In this document: in pieces, positions 8,147 through 17,175 of the stretch
Layout: every line of letters begins with the position of its first letter
How positions within the stretch are numbered: the first letter of the stretch is position 1
Origin: a virus
Length of the DNA: 64,000 bases
Direction: 5' to 3' (one strand)
Virus record (IMG/VR): IMGVR_UViG_3300023179_000058
Location: 1 to 64,000 of that record
Notes under the pieces: generated by a model
What the model was told of the DNA's origin: nothing
What the model saw: the letters and a program-made list of their open reading frames with translations, nothing else
Database searches by the model: none
Translations under genes and position numbers: made by a program

Positions 8147-9934
8147 ATGGAAATTGATTTTTCTAGGGATGCGCTATTTGACGAATTAGGCCTAAAGCGT
8201 TTAAAAGAAAGTTACATGCGCGAGGATGAAGAAAGCCCTCAGGAAAGATTTGCATATGTATCAAAAGCGTTTGGCAGTAATGACAAACATGCACAAAGGT
8301 TATATGAGTATTCGAGTAAGCACTGGCTTTCGTACAGCACACCCATTCTATCGTTTGGGCGTTCAAAGCGTGGTCTACCTATCAGTTGTTTTCTTCCTTA
8401 TTTGGATGATAGCGCAGAAGGCTTAGTTGATACTCTATCAGAAGTTAATTGGCTCTCAATGCTAGGGGGTGGAGTTGGAATCGGTGTTGGAATACGGTCT
8501 GCTGATGATAAGTCTGTTGGTGTTATGCCTCACTTACGCACTTATGATGCGTCAAGTCTCGCATATCGCCAGGGTCGTACTCGCCGTGGTTCTTACGCCG
8601 CTTACCTTGATATTAGCCATCCAGATATTCTTCTTTTTCTTGAAATGAGAAAGCCTACGGGCGATCCAAACATGAGAGCAATGAATCTACATCACGGAAT
8701 TAATATCACAGATGAATTCATGCAGATCATTGAAAAGTGTATGGTCGATTCTAAAGCAGATGACTCATGGCATCTCAGAGACCCGCACAATGGTGACATT
8801 AGAGAAACAGTATCCGCAAGAGAACTGTGGCAACGCATTTTAGAAAATCGCATGATGACTGGTGAACCATACTTGCATTTCATTGATACAAGTAACAGAG
8901 CAATGCCTGAGTTTCAAAAGAAACTTGGTCTGTCAATTCGTCAGAGCAACTTGTGTTCTGAAATTATTTTACCAACAAGCAAAGATCGAACCGCAGTTTG
9001 TTGTTTGTCTTCAGTTAATTTGGAGTACTTTGATGAGTGGAAAAATAATAAACAGTTCCTCCGTGATGTTGCTGAGATGCTCGATAATGTTTTACAATAT
9101 TTTATTGATAACGCACCAACTACCATATCCAGAGCCATTCATTCTGCTAGGTCTGAGCGTTCTATTGGTATTGGAGCCTTAGGCTTTCATGCATACTTGC
9201 AGAAAAATAATGTGCCGTTTGAATCAGCCCTTGCAGTAGGTAGAAACAAACAAATCTTTAAACACATTAGGAGTAAACTAGATGAAGCAAATCTTCAACT
9301 CGGTAGTGAACGTGGTGAAGCACCCGATGCTACGGGTACTGGTCAGCGGTTTAGTCATATGTTGGCTATTGCTCCAAATGCTTCTTCGTCTATCATCATG
9401 GGAAATACTAGCCCTAGTATTGAGCCTTACCGTGCTAACGCATACCGTCAGGACACTTTATCTGGATCATCTTTAAATAAAAATAAATGGTTGAATCGAG
9501 TTATTGAAAAACATTTGGCTGGTGATGGAGAAACAGTATCACAAGATGAGTACAACGAAATTTGGTCAAGCATTATTGCGAACGATGGCTCAGTTCAACA
9601 TCTAACATGGATGGACGATTGGACTAAAGATGTTTTCAAAACATCAATGGAAATTGATCAGCGTTGGATTGTACAACATGCCGCAGATAGACAAGAATAT
9701 ATTGATCAAGCACAATCACTCAATCTATTCTTTAGACCAGATTCAAACATCAAGTATCTACATGCAATTCATTTCATGGCATGGAAGATGGGCTTGAAGA
9801 CTCTTTACTACTGCCGTTCAGAAAAGATTGGTAAAGCAGATAAGATTGCGAAACGAATTGAACGTGATGTAATCAAAGAACTAGATATGAAAGCAATTGT
9901 TGAAGGCGATACATGCCTTGCATGTGAGGGTTAA
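8147..9934 (+). CDS. nrdA: Class I ribonucleotide reductase, alpha (large) subunit
   Basis: NrdA reduces ribonucleoside diphosphates to deoxy forms. Visible hallmarks are the active-site NLCSEI loop near residue 272, the PNASSSIIMGNTSPS substrate loop, the radical-transfer TLYYCRSEK near the C-terminus, and a terminal Cys pair (CLACEG) for re-reduction. At 595 residues it is short and starts directly in the catalytic barrel, so the N-terminal ATP-cone that mediates dATP feedback appears to be absent, as in many phage enzymes. AAGGAAG precedes ATG 8147. Confidence 0.95.
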   Translation: MEIDFSRDALFDELGLKRLKESYMREDEESPQERFAYVSKAFGSNDKHAQRLYEYSSKHWLSYSTPILSFGRSKRGLPISCFLPYLDDSAEGLVDTLSEVNWLSMLGGGVGIGVGIRSADDKSVGVMPHLRTYDASSLAYRQGRTRRGSYAAYLDISHPDILLFLEMRKPTGDPNMRAMNLHHGINITDEFMQIIEKCMVDSKADDSWHLRDPHNGDIRETVSARELWQRILENRMMTGEPYLHFIDTSNRAMPEFQKKLGLSIRQSNLCSEIILPTSKDRTAVCCLSSVNLEYFDEWKNNKQFLRDVAEMLDNVLQYFIDNAPTTISRAIHSARSERSIGIGALGFHAYLQKNNVPFESALAVGRNKQIFKHIRSKLDEANLQLGSERGEAPDATGTGQRFSHMLAIAPNASSSIIMGNTSPSIEPYRANAYRQDTLSGSSLNKNKWLNRVIEKHLAGDGETVSQDEYNEIWSSIIANDGSVQHLTWMDDWTKDVFKTSMEIDQRWIVQHAADRQEYIDQAQSLNLFFRPDSNIKYLHAIHFMAWKMGLKTLYYCRSEKIGKADKIAKRIERDVIKELDMKAIVEGDTCLACEG

Positions 9935-9937
9935 ACT

Positions 9938-10570
9938 ATGGCACACTTAGTAGCAAACACACCAAGAGTTAGATGTTATATTAGAAAAGAATATCTCTAC
10001 AATTTCGAAAAAGGATTTGGTGAATATGTACCTTGCATTTGGGTATCAATCAAATCAATGAGCCGTAGAGCATTTTTCATTGAATCGTATCTACCTGAAT
10101 ATGGCGCATTGTACGATAAACTTCCATTGAGTGCATATGTGTCTCGCACAAACAATGTTACTCCGTCAGAATTTTTGCCATTAGATCATTTGCAAATTTG
10201 GGATTGTTTATCATATGATCTTACCGTGATACAAAAATCATTTCTAATGAATCTAAGCGGTAAGTTTTACGCTAAGAATAAACAATGGTATCAAGGTAAT
10301 TACATGTTTACTGTTGACAATTGTGCATCAGATGAATATCTAGATATGGGTGATGCAGAAAATCCAGAAGATCATAAGTCATATAACTTCATAGAACTTG
10401 ACAATGGTCAGTATGCGGCACAACCAAACAATCGTTGCATATGGCTTGATGCCGCAAGCAACCCAAAAGAATTAAAATTTCCAGACTTTAAAGTTTGCAC
10501 TAAGAAATATATTATAGAACAAAACCCAAAATGGGCAATAGGTGACACCGACACGGTGATGTACGAATGA
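9938..10570 (+). CDS. Conserved protein between nrdA and nrdB, unknown function
   Basis: The 210-residue soluble protein has no motif I recognise. It is rich in Tyr, Asn and Asp, with six Cys spread through the chain. It sits in the RNR operon, three bases after nrdA and overlapping the next gene by four. Location suggests co-expression with dNTP synthesis, nothing more. Confidence 0.7.
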   Translation: MAHLVANTPRVRCYIRKEYLYNFEKGFGEYVPCIWVSIKSMSRRAFFIESYLPEYGALYDKLPLSAYVSRTNNVTPSEFLPLDHLQIWDCLSYDLTVIQKSFLMNLSGKFYAKNKQWYQGNYMFTVDNCASDEYLDMGDAENPEDHKSYNFIELDNGQYAAQPNNRCIWLDAASNPKELKFPDFKVCTKKYIIEQNPKWAIGDTDTVMYE

Positions 10571-10872
10571 ATATCATTGTGGAAATAATTTCAATTACAA
10601 TTGCTTTTTTGCTTTGGTTGCTTTTATTCAGAAACATCAAAGAATCTACTGAAAAATCTAATACATCAACAAACCCTATCGAAGTTTATGTTGAGAAAAT
10701 AGGCGAGTGCTATTATGCTTGGCACAATAAAACTTTTATCTTTCAGACAAAAGACACGAAAGAATTAGTTGCATACATAAAAAACAAATTTCCAAACAAC
10801 ATTATAAAAATTTTATCAGATAAGGAACTCACATGGTTACAGGAAGCAAAAAAGGAATTGAATCTAAAATAA
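10567..10872 (+). CDS. Small membrane-anchored protein in the RNR operon
   Basis: The product is 101 residues, with an N-terminal membrane helix (about residues 3-22) and a small soluble domain of mixed alpha/beta pattern. It overlaps the preceding gene by four bases and nrdB by 40 bases. No family recognised. Confidence 0.6.
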   Translation: MNIIVEIISITIAFLLWLLLFRNIKESTEKSNTSTNPIEVYVEKIGECYYAWHNKTFIFQTKDTKELVAYIKNKFPNNIIKILSDKELTWLQEAKKELNLK

Positions 10873-11837
10873 CAGATGAACGAAATGCGTTCAAGCCATT
10901 CAATTATCCTTGGGCGTATGACGCATGGTTAAAACATGAACAGTCACATTGGTTGCACACAGAAGTGCCAATGCTTGAAGATGTTAAAGATTGGAGAAAC
11001 AAGTTAAGTGAGGATGAGAAAAATTTTTTAACTCACATTTTTAGATTCTTCACGCAAGGTGACATTGATGTTGCTGGTGGTTATGTTCGTAACTACTTGC
11101 CTTACTTTCCACAACCTGAAGTACGCATGATGCTTTGTGGGTTTGCCGCTAGAGAAGCATTGCACATTGCCGCATACTCACACTTGATTGAAACACTAGG
11201 TTTGCCAGAAGCAACTTACAATCAATTTTTAGAGTACCAAGAGATGCGCGATAAACACGACTATGTTCTAAATTTATCTGCCCAAAATACAACTAAAGAA
11301 AATACTGCAACTCATATCGCCGTGTTTAGTGCATTTACTGAAGGTATGCAACTATTCAGTTCTTTTATTATGTTGCTTAACTTTCCCCGTATGGGTAAGA
11401 TGAAAGGTATGGGACAAATCGTCACCTGGTCTATTGTTGATGAAACACAACATGCTGAGTCAATGATTAAGTTATTTCGCACATACATAGAAGAGAACAA
11501 AGAAATTTGGAATGATGATTTAAAATCAAGAATTTACACCATCGCTGAAAAAATGGTAGAACTTGAGGACAAATTTATCGACCTTGCTTTTGGCATCAAT
11601 TCAATGGAAGGATTAACTTCAGAAGAGGTTAAAAAGTATATTCGTTATATTGCTGATAGGCGATTAATTTCATTAGGGCTAAAAGGCATCTTTAAAGTTA
11701 AAAGAAATTCTCTGCCATGGGTAGAGGAAATGATCAACGCACCTACACATACCAATTTCTTCGAAAACAGAGCAACAGATTATGCAAAAGGCGCACTCTC
11801 TGGCAAATGGGATGATGTGTGGGGTAAAGCCGCCTAA
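10833..11837 (+). CDS. nrdB: Class I ribonucleotide reductase, beta (small) subunit
   Basis: NrdB is the radical-generating partner of NrdA. The ferritin-like helices carry the metal ligands (REALHIAAYSHL with Glu, His and the presumptive radical Tyr, then FTEG and DETQH). The C-terminal FFENRATDYAKGALSG and DDVWG segment is the tail that docks into NrdA. Length is 334 residues. The 40-base overlap with the preceding small gene means the start is inside that frame; TAAGGAACTCAC provides the ribosome site. Confidence 0.95.
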   Translation: MVTGSKKGIESKITDERNAFKPFNYPWAYDAWLKHEQSHWLHTEVPMLEDVKDWRNKLSEDEKNFLTHIFRFFTQGDIDVAGGYVRNYLPYFPQPEVRMMLCGFAAREALHIAAYSHLIETLGLPEATYNQFLEYQEMRDKHDYVLNLSAQNTTKENTATHIAVFSAFTEGMQLFSSFIMLLNFPRMGKMKGMGQIVTWSIVDETQHAESMIKLFRTYIEENKEIWNDDLKSRIYTIAEKMVELEDKFIDLAFGINSMEGLTSEEVKKYIRYIADRRLISLGLKGIFKVKRNSLPWVEEMINAPTHTNFFENRATDYAKGALSGKWDDVWGKAA

Positions 11838-11846
11838 GGAGAGAGG

Positions 11847-12047
11847 ATGACAGGATTTGAATTATTCTGCGAATCGTGTGGCATAGATTCGTATGTTGAA
11901 TCACAAAAGCCACCTAAGTTTTGTCCAGTATGCGGTTCAGAAATGGACGATACAAACATAGCAGAGGAAGAATGGCAAGAAGATGTAGAAAATGAATGGG
12001 ATAGACTTTCAGAGGAATCTCTTAGAGATTTAGATGATTGGAAATGA
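11847..12047 (+). CDS. Zinc-ribbon protein (66 aa)
   Basis: Two Cys pairs, CESCG near residue 8 and CPVCGS near residue 27, form a zinc ribbon, followed by a strongly acidic tail. Such small proteins are common in phages without known function. GGAGAGG precedes the ATG. The stop overlaps the RuvC-like start (ATGA), implying coupling. Confidence 0.65.
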   Translation: MTGFELFCESCGIDSYVESQKPPKFCPVCGSEMDDTNIAEEEWQEDVENEWDRLSEESLRDLDDWK

Positions 12048-12604
12048 TCTATGCCGGCATTGACTACTCAATGACTTCCCCTGCGATTTGTCTATATAAT
12101 GATAGTGTCAGAGAGTTTAAGTTTGATAATTGTGTTTTGCATTACATGACGCAATTGAAGAAGTATGATGTTTCATTCAAAAATGTATACGGTCATTACT
12201 TTGAATATGCGAATGAGATGCAGAGATACGATATAATTTCCAGTTTCTTTATCGATAGGATTTTAGAAACTGGAGAAGAAACGAAAGTCTTCATTGAAGA
12301 CTATTCGATGGGATCGAAAGGTCGTGTGTTTAACATTGCAGAGAATACAGGCATATTGAAATATAGGTTTTGGAGTTTTCAAATTGAATTCAAGACAATA
12401 GCACCCACAGTAATTAAGAAGTTCGCCACAAATAAAGGCAACTCAAATAAAGAACAAATGCAATTGGTCTTCGAACAAGAAAATTCCATTCGACTGAAAG
12501 ACGAATTAAATATGACTGAAAAACAATGGAATCCTTCATCGGATTTAATTGATGCCTACTATATTTGCAAATATGGATATCAGAATGAACATAAAAATGG
12601 ATGA
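12044..12604 (+). CDS. RuvC-like Holliday-junction resolvase
   Basis: The RNase H-fold nuclease opens with AGIDYSMTSPA (first catalytic Asp). It has VFIEDYSMGSKGR (Glu) near residue 85, the APTVIKKFATNKGN helix, and a final acidic SSDLIDAYYICKYG. This is the order seen in phage RuvC-like resolvases that trim branched DNA before packaging, a role T4 gives to endonuclease VII. ATG 12044 overlaps the preceding stop; a TTG at 12038 is a less likely start. Confidence 0.8.
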   Translation: MIYAGIDYSMTSPAICLYNDSVREFKFDNCVLHYMTQLKKYDVSFKNVYGHYFEYANEMQRYDIISSFFIDRILETGEETKVFIEDYSMGSKGRVFNIAENTGILKYRFWSFQIEFKTIAPTVIKKFATNKGNSNKEQMQLVFEQENSIRLKDELNMTEKQWNPSSDLIDAYYICKYGYQNEHKNG

Positions 12605-13208
12605 CGATAACAAAAACCCTTTTGCAAATTTATTTGACGATAAGATTATAAATTGCAAGCCGATTGGAAATCTTATCACAATTTATATCTCAGGTTCAAT
12701 TGAAGCACCAGAGAAATACATTGGATGCATTGATGCAATTCGTAATGCAAATGAGACTGATGTAATTCGAATTCATATCAATTCTCCAGGTGGAGATTTG
12801 TTTACTACAATTCAATTCATTCGTGCTATAGCAGAATCTAGTGCTATGGTAATTTGTTCTGCTGAAGGCGCATGTATGTCTGCCGCAACTATGTTATTCT
12901 TGTCGGGGCAAAGATTTGAAATTTCAGAGCATTGTCTTTTCATGTTTCACAACTATTCAGGTGGCACATTTGGTAAAGGCGGTGAGATGTATGATCAACT
13001 TGTCAACGAACGCAAATGGTCAGAAAACATTATTCGCAAGGTCTATCAGGGCTTCTTGACAGAAACGGAAATTCGTAGTATACTAGACAACAAAGATATA
13101 TGGATGGAAGGTCATGAGGTAATGAAACGCCTTGAATCTAAAATCGATAAAGAATTGAAGCCAACGAAAAAAGCCGCAACTAAGAAGAAAGTTCCCGCTA
13201 AAAAATAG
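12597..13208 (+). CDS. ClpP/SppA-like serine protease
   Basis: The ClpP fold is visible: HINSPGGDLFTTI (oxyanion-hole glycines) near residue 60, GACMSAATMLFLSG with the nucleophilic Ser near residue 91, and CLFMFHNYSGG with the catalytic His. A basic Lys/Ala-rich tail ends the protein. Phage proteins of this type are assumed to be proteases, with unknown substrates. The start is uncertain: ATG 12597 overlaps the upstream stop, but ATG 12585 is possible. Confidence 0.8.
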   Translation: MDDDNKNPFANLFDDKIINCKPIGNLITIYISGSIEAPEKYIGCIDAIRNANETDVIRIHINSPGGDLFTTIQFIRAIAESSAMVICSAEGACMSAATMLFLSGQRFEISEHCLFMFHNYSGGTFGKGGEMYDQLVNERKWSENIIRKVYQGFLTETEIRSILDNKDIWMEGHEVMKRLESKIDKELKPTKKAATKKKVPAKK

Positions 13209-13223
13209 ATAAGGTTTTATATT

Positions 13224-14051
13224 ATGTACCATTTGAAATTCAACTTCTATCACATAGGCGATCAAATCGCTACGACTGCTATACCAGAAAACATTTTCAA
13301 TGTGACTGGTGAGAAGTGCATCATTTCAGATGAACGCATTTGGGCATTCAAACACAATCCGTTTGTTGTCTTCATGAGTGAAGAAGAAGCCAACAAACAT
13401 CCCATGATCAGTCTTATACCAGACTGTCGCATTCCAGAACAAACAAAGCAATATGTTGATGTAATGAAAATGCCTGTAACAAACGGGCAGGCAGAATACA
13501 TGTGCATTCAAATGGGCTTTAACAATGTTCAACTAAGACACTCGCGTTTATACATTTACGAAGATGAACCCATTCAGCCCAATCGTATCGTTGTTCACAC
13601 AACAGGTTCAGACAGACGCAGAGATGGCGAGATAGCAATTCGTACCACATCAGGCGAAGATGATGTTCGCGTTATGTCAGACGAAGTTATTGATTCAATC
13701 AACAGAAACTATTCGAACTATGAAATTATTCAAGTTGGTGGTGATAACGATAAGCCTCTTGGTGGCAATAGCACAAACCTCTGTGGCAAATTGAATTATT
13801 GGGAAGTTGCAAAACTTATCGCAGGTTCAGCAAAATTTGTAGGCGTGAATTCTGGTCCAATGCATATTGCTAATTCATATCCTAGAGTGGAGAAGCGCAT
13901 TGTTCTACAAGAATTTCCAATTGATACATTGATGACATTTAGACCAGGCGACATTCGCAACTGGTTGTTCTCTTGGATTGATCCGACCTGTACATTCTTC
14001 AACAAATTTAATCATGATGTAGGTTATACTTACTCACACAAAAAGATATGA
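13224..14051 (+). CDS. Glycosyltransferase family 9 (heptosyltransferase)-like protein
   Basis: The 275-residue product has an N-terminal HIGDQIATTAIPE loop and a C-terminal FVGVNSGPMHIANSYP segment. The latter is the nucleotide-sugar binding region of GT9/heptosyltransferase-like enzymes that build LPS cores. The preceding strand ends IIQVGG, also typical. It overlaps the following glycosyltransferase gene by four bases. A second GT9-like gene lies at 56144. Substrate unknown. Confidence 0.7.
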   Translation: MYHLKFNFYHIGDQIATTAIPENIFNVTGEKCIISDERIWAFKHNPFVVFMSEEEANKHPMISLIPDCRIPEQTKQYVDVMKMPVTNGQAEYMCIQMGFNNVQLRHSRLYIYEDEPIQPNRIVVHTTGSDRRRDGEIAIRTTSGEDDVRVMSDEVIDSINRNYSNYEIIQVGGDNDKPLGGNSTNLCGKLNYWEVAKLIAGSAKFVGVNSGPMHIANSYPRVEKRIVLQEFPIDTLMTFRPGDIRNWLFSWIDPTCTFFNKFNHDVGYTYSHKKI

Positions 14052-14800
14052 AAAAAATTACTGTTATTATTGTGGGTAACACCCATCAAAAAAGTATGCG
14101 TTTTGCAATTGACAATACGCTAGAAAATACGCCTCATGTTGAAACTGTTTTGCAAGTTGGTAATGTGCCTCTTGGCTATGGTCATCACATTCCATTGCGT
14201 GAAAATTTTACTGTAGATGATTACAATTATTTTATGATTAAGAATCTATGGGCGCATGTTAAGACTGAGTTTGCACTTGTAATTCAATACGATGGCATGG
14301 CGGCTAATAAAGCACAATGGACAGATGATTACTTTAACTACGATTACATTGGTGCACCATGGCCTGATAGATTCACATGGATTGGCGCAGATGAAAAAGT
14401 AGGCAATGGTGGGTTCAGTCTACGCAGTATGAAACTGATTGAATCGTTGCGTGACCCATTTATCAAATTTGAAAATAGTCCTCGATTTAAAAATGAAGAT
14501 GCAGTTATCTCTCAAGGACACTCCGCCTTTCTCAAAAAGAAATATGGTATAAAACACGCGCCAATTGATGTGGCAAATAAATTCTCACATGAGTGGTGCA
14601 ATCCAACTGGTGAAACATTTGGTTTTCATGGTGTATGGAATTTTCCGTTGTTTTTCGATGAATCGGTATGCATGAAATATCTACTTGACATTCCAAAAGA
14701 ACATTGGTATAATGATAAACTACAGATGCTAAAGTCTACCTGTGACAACAAAGGTTACGGTAAACTATGGCAAGAAATTCAAAAGGTATTAAATGCATGA
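14048..14800 (+). CDS. DUF5672-type glycosyltransferase
   Basis: The 250-residue product contains LVIQYDGMAANKAQW, YDYIGAPWPD and VGNGGFSLRSMKL. These are the three signature segments of DUF5672 proteins, putative sugar transferases found in phage and bacterial glycan clusters. The DG pair would act as the DxD-like metal site. It follows the GT9-like gene and precedes a membrane protein. Confidence 0.75.
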   Translation: MKKITVIIVGNTHQKSMRFAIDNTLENTPHVETVLQVGNVPLGYGHHIPLRENFTVDDYNYFMIKNLWAHVKTEFALVIQYDGMAANKAQWTDDYFNYDYIGAPWPDRFTWIGADEKVGNGGFSLRSMKLIESLRDPFIKFENSPRFKNEDAVISQGHSAFLKKKYGIKHAPIDVANKFSHEWCNPTGETFGFHGVWNFPLFFDESVCMKYLLDIPKEHWYNDKLQMLKSTCDNKGYGKLWQEIQKVLNA

Positions 14801-15080
14801 TATATTTACAACTACTCTTCAATGGATAAAAGATGATTGGAAAAGCAACTCATTTCGTTTTTGCATTGAAGTACTGGCTTGGGCAGTTAGCATTGGTTGT
14901 TCGATCACCATGGCTCTTACTGTACCAAACCCGCCATTACTTATTCTTTATCCTTTTTGGATTAGTGGTTGCGCTATGTACGCTTGGGCTGCTTATACTC
15001 GGCAATCATTTGGGATGCTTGCTAACTACTTACTGTTAACCACAATTGATAGTTTTGGACTTATAAGGATGTTAATGTAA
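14793..15080 (+). CDS. Small three-helix membrane protein
   Basis: The 95-residue product has three predicted membrane segments (about 25-42, 46-67 and 72-90) after a short hydrophilic start. It overlaps the glycosyltransferase by eight bases and the next gene by one. No family is assigned. Confidence 0.6.
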   Translation: MHDIFTTTLQWIKDDWKSNSFRFCIEVLAWAVSIGCSITMALTVPNPPLLILYPFWISGCAMYAWAAYTRQSFGMLANYLLLTTIDSFGLIRMLM

Positions 15081-15526
15081 TGGAAAATAAATCATGGGTT
15101 ATTGAACTTGAAACCGATCCCGAAACAGGTGACTTGATTCTCCCTTTGAATGATGCTATACTAGAGGGAACAGGTTGGAAACCTGGAGACACTATCGAAT
15201 GGATCGACAACAAAGATGGAAGTTGGACTATGAAGAAGAAAGAAATGCAATGGGTAATGGTTGAATGCGTTTCGATGTTTCGTCAACGATACATGGTGCA
15301 AGTGCCTGCCGGCAAGGCAGATTGGGCACTAGATACTGTTACATGCGAAGAAGCAAAAGAGTTTTCTCAAGAACACCTTGGTGAAACAATTGTCTCGCAT
15401 CGTGTAGTAACTGAAGATGAAGCGTTGCAAATGTGCAACCAAGACAATCGTTATTGTATCACATGGAGTGATGAGAAAAAGAAAGAGGCATTCTTTACTG
15501 AATGGAAAGAAGATGACGCTACCTGA
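15080..15526 (+). CDS. AbrB-like N-terminal domain protein
   Basis: Residues 12-50 (LPLNDAILEGTGWKPGDTI then EWIDN..GSWTMKK) match the swapped-hairpin AbrB/SpoVT fold, usually a small DNA-binding dimer. The remaining 95 residues are unrecognised. It could be a regulator, but such domains are also found in uncharacterised phage proteins. The start overlaps the upstream stop (TAATG). Confidence 0.6.
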   Translation: MENKSWVIELETDPETGDLILPLNDAILEGTGWKPGDTIEWIDNKDGSWTMKKKEMQWVMVECVSMFRQRYMVQVPAGKADWALDTVTCEEAKEFSQEHLGETIVSHRVVTEDEALQMCNQDNRYCITWSDEKKKEAFFTEWKEDDAT

Positions 15527-15752
15527 TGAACGCTACCGCGCACTCAAGTGTGGTAAGCAATTCTTATATGATTTGATAGACCCTAAGAAAACTCCTAGGG
15601 TTCCTAAAGATGTGCGTAGACAAGCCCTTTGGGTGTTGCGACACTATCCAGATGATTATCATTTTGATGTGATTGCGGAAAAAGTGCCAGAGTGGTTTGA
15701 TAAAAAACCTTTTATGGTAAGATTTGCAGAAGAGAAAAAATCAAATGAGTAA
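15513..15752 (+). CDS. Conserved small protein, BPSL0761-like
   Basis: The 79-residue product reads MTLPDERYRALKCGKQFL, then PRVPKDVRRQALWVLRHYP. I associate this pattern with the BPSL0761 family found in proteobacteria and their phages; its function is unknown. GGAAAGAAG precedes ATG 15513, which is preferred to an upstream in-frame ATG lying inside the AbrB-like gene. Confidence 0.65.
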   Translation: MTLPDERYRALKCGKQFLYDLIDPKKTPRVPKDVRRQALWVLRHYPDDYHFDVIAEKVPEWFDKKPFMVRFAEEKKSNE

Positions 15753-15912
15753 TGATGTGGAATCTAAGATTCTATTCTTCTTGAAAGAATTACTTCACCC
15801 CGAAGGGTTTGGTTATGCGGTGACACAAGAAGTTCGTGATCATGCAAAACAACTTGTGACACTAATAGAAAGCGAAAAATCAAATTACAAACAAAAGGTT
15901 TATAAGGAATGA
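15745..15912 (+). CDS. Hypothetical protein (55 aa)
   Basis: The product is a short, mainly helical protein with no recognisable motif. It overlaps both neighbours slightly (8 bases with the preceding gene, 4 with the next), typical of tightly packed phage operons. ATG 15745 is chosen because earlier starts lie deeper in the upstream gene. Confidence 0.55.
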   Translation: MSNDVESKILFFLKELLHPEGFGYAVTQEVRDHAKQLVTLIESEKSNYKQKVYKE

Positions 15913-16670
15913 AAGTTTATATTGGTCCATATAAAAAATGGTTTGGTCCTTACCAACTGGCTGAGAAACTTTGCTTTTGGGCAAAAAAAGAGAAAGATGA
16001 ATATGGGTTTGATCGTGATCCAGATTGGGTGCATAACTTTGGTGAATGGCTTGCACATGGTAGTGTAGAAAAAGAAGACCCAAAAGCAACTAGAAGTTGG
16101 GACAGAGACCGTCCTAACACATGGCTATATAATCTATTGTTGTGGATTGAATCTAAAAGAAAACGCATTGTGTATGTGAAGATTGATAAGTACGATACTT
16201 GGAACATGGATTCAACTTTGAATCCTATCATTCTGCCTATGCTAAAACAATTGAAAGAAACCAAGCATGGTTCTCAACTTGTTGATGATGAAGATGTGCC
16301 TGAAAAATTTCGTACCACATACGATCCTCATAATTGGGATCAACAAGAACTCTTCCCAGAAAAGAAAGAAGCCGCTGATAGCGCAGTAGATGACCTTGTA
16401 CATCTACGCTGGGATTACATTATGAGTGAAATGATTTGGTCTTTTGAACAACTTGCAACAAATTGGGAAGATCAATTTCATACAGGCAAAACTGACTGGA
16501 TGAGTAAGCCTTGCAAATGGGATGAGAATGGCAAACCAACATTATATCAAATGGTTGATGGTCCTAATCATACAGCAAAGTTTGATGCAGAAGGTTATCA
16601 AGCACATAGCAAACGAATCGATAACGGTTTGCGTTTGTTTGGCAAATATTATAGGGGGCTTTGGGACTAA
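15909..16670 (+). CDS. Conserved marine-phage protein of unknown function
   Basis: The 253-residue product starts MKVYIGPYKKWFGPYQLAE, a characteristic opening of a family common in T4-like marine phages. It is Trp- and Asp-rich and soluble. The middle VKIDKYDTWNMDSTLNPII segment is also conserved in that family. No catalytic motif can be named. It overlaps the upstream gene by four bases. Confidence 0.75.
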   Translation: MKVYIGPYKKWFGPYQLAEKLCFWAKKEKDEYGFDRDPDWVHNFGEWLAHGSVEKEDPKATRSWDRDRPNTWLYNLLLWIESKRKRIVYVKIDKYDTWNMDSTLNPIILPMLKQLKETKHGSQLVDDEDVPEKFRTTYDPHNWDQQELFPEKKEAADSAVDDLVHLRWDYIMSEMIWSFEQLATNWEDQFHTGKTDWMSKPCKWDENGKPTLYQMVDGPNHTAKFDAEGYQAHSKRIDNGLRLFGKYYRGLWD

Positions 16671-16858
16671 TGCATTGCCAAACTTGCCACAAAGAATACG
16701 CACCTTCTTGTGACTTTCAACAAGGCAGGTGCCCTCATCACAAACCTACACTTAATATAAATAGTTTGTTTGATCCCAACATAAGGAGACAGTTATGGAA
16801 ATTATCATTGGAATTATTATTCTTGGTGGTATTGTGTATATTGCCTATAATCACTTGA
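16670..16858 (+). CDS. Possible small zinc-finger protein
   Basis: The ATG at 16670 overlaps the upstream stop (TAATG). The first 30 residues (MHCQTCHKEYAPSCDFQQGR then CPHH) have a CxxC...C...CxHH zinc-binding pattern like short phage zinc-finger proteins. The frame then continues 64 bases into the next, better supported gene, so the C-terminal part may not be real. Confidence 0.45.
   Translation: MHCQTCHKEYAPSCDFQQGRCPHHKPTLNINSLFDPNIRRQLWKLSLELLFLVVLCILPIIT
16756..16763 (+). promoter_or_regulatory. Possible late promoter box TATAAATA
   Basis: An exact TATAAATA lies 31 bases upstream of the membrane-anchored gene at 16795, well placed for a T4-type late promoter. Confidence 0.5.
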
Positions 16859-17088
16859 ACAAAGAAAAAGCAGATGGAACACATCCACTGGACTCTGTTA
16901 CAAAACCGGTAGAAGAAAAGCAACCGGCAGAAGTTTATGAGCCAGTAAAGGTTGTAGAGCCAACACCTGCGCCAGCACCAAAGGCAAACAAAGCGCCTGC
17001 TAAGAAAGAACAGCCTGCGGCAAAAGTCACGAAGACTGTAGCACAGCAAGCGAAAAAAAGACCGCCTGCGAAGAAGCCTACAGCGTAA
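16795..17088 (+). CDS. Membrane-anchored Pro/Ala/Lys-rich protein
   Basis: The 97-residue product has an N-terminal membrane helix (MEIIIGIIILGGIVYIAY) followed by a low-complexity region of Pro, Ala, Lys and Val. TonB- or tail-linker-like flexible domains look similar. AAGGAGACAGTT precedes the ATG and a late promoter box lies upstream. It is probably exposed in the periplasm; function unknown. Confidence 0.65.
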   Translation: MEIIIGIIILGGIVYIAYNHLNKEKADGTHPLDSVTKPVEEKQPAEVYEPVKVVEPTPAPAPKANKAPAKKEQPAAKVTKTVAQQAKKRPPAKKPTA

Positions 17089-17121
17089 GTAATCACTCAC
17101 TTCTTTCTATGTTTACCATAC

Positions 17122-17150
17122 TTGACAACAGATAGGAAATGCGGTATGAT
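17122..17150 (+). promoter_or_regulatory. Sigma70-type promoter
   Basis: TTGACA (17122-17127) and TATGAT (17145-17150) with a 17-base spacer lie 26 bases upstream of the glycine-zipper protein gene at 17176. Confidence 0.7.
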
Positions 17151-17175
17151 ATATACAAATGAAAGGAGAACTTCC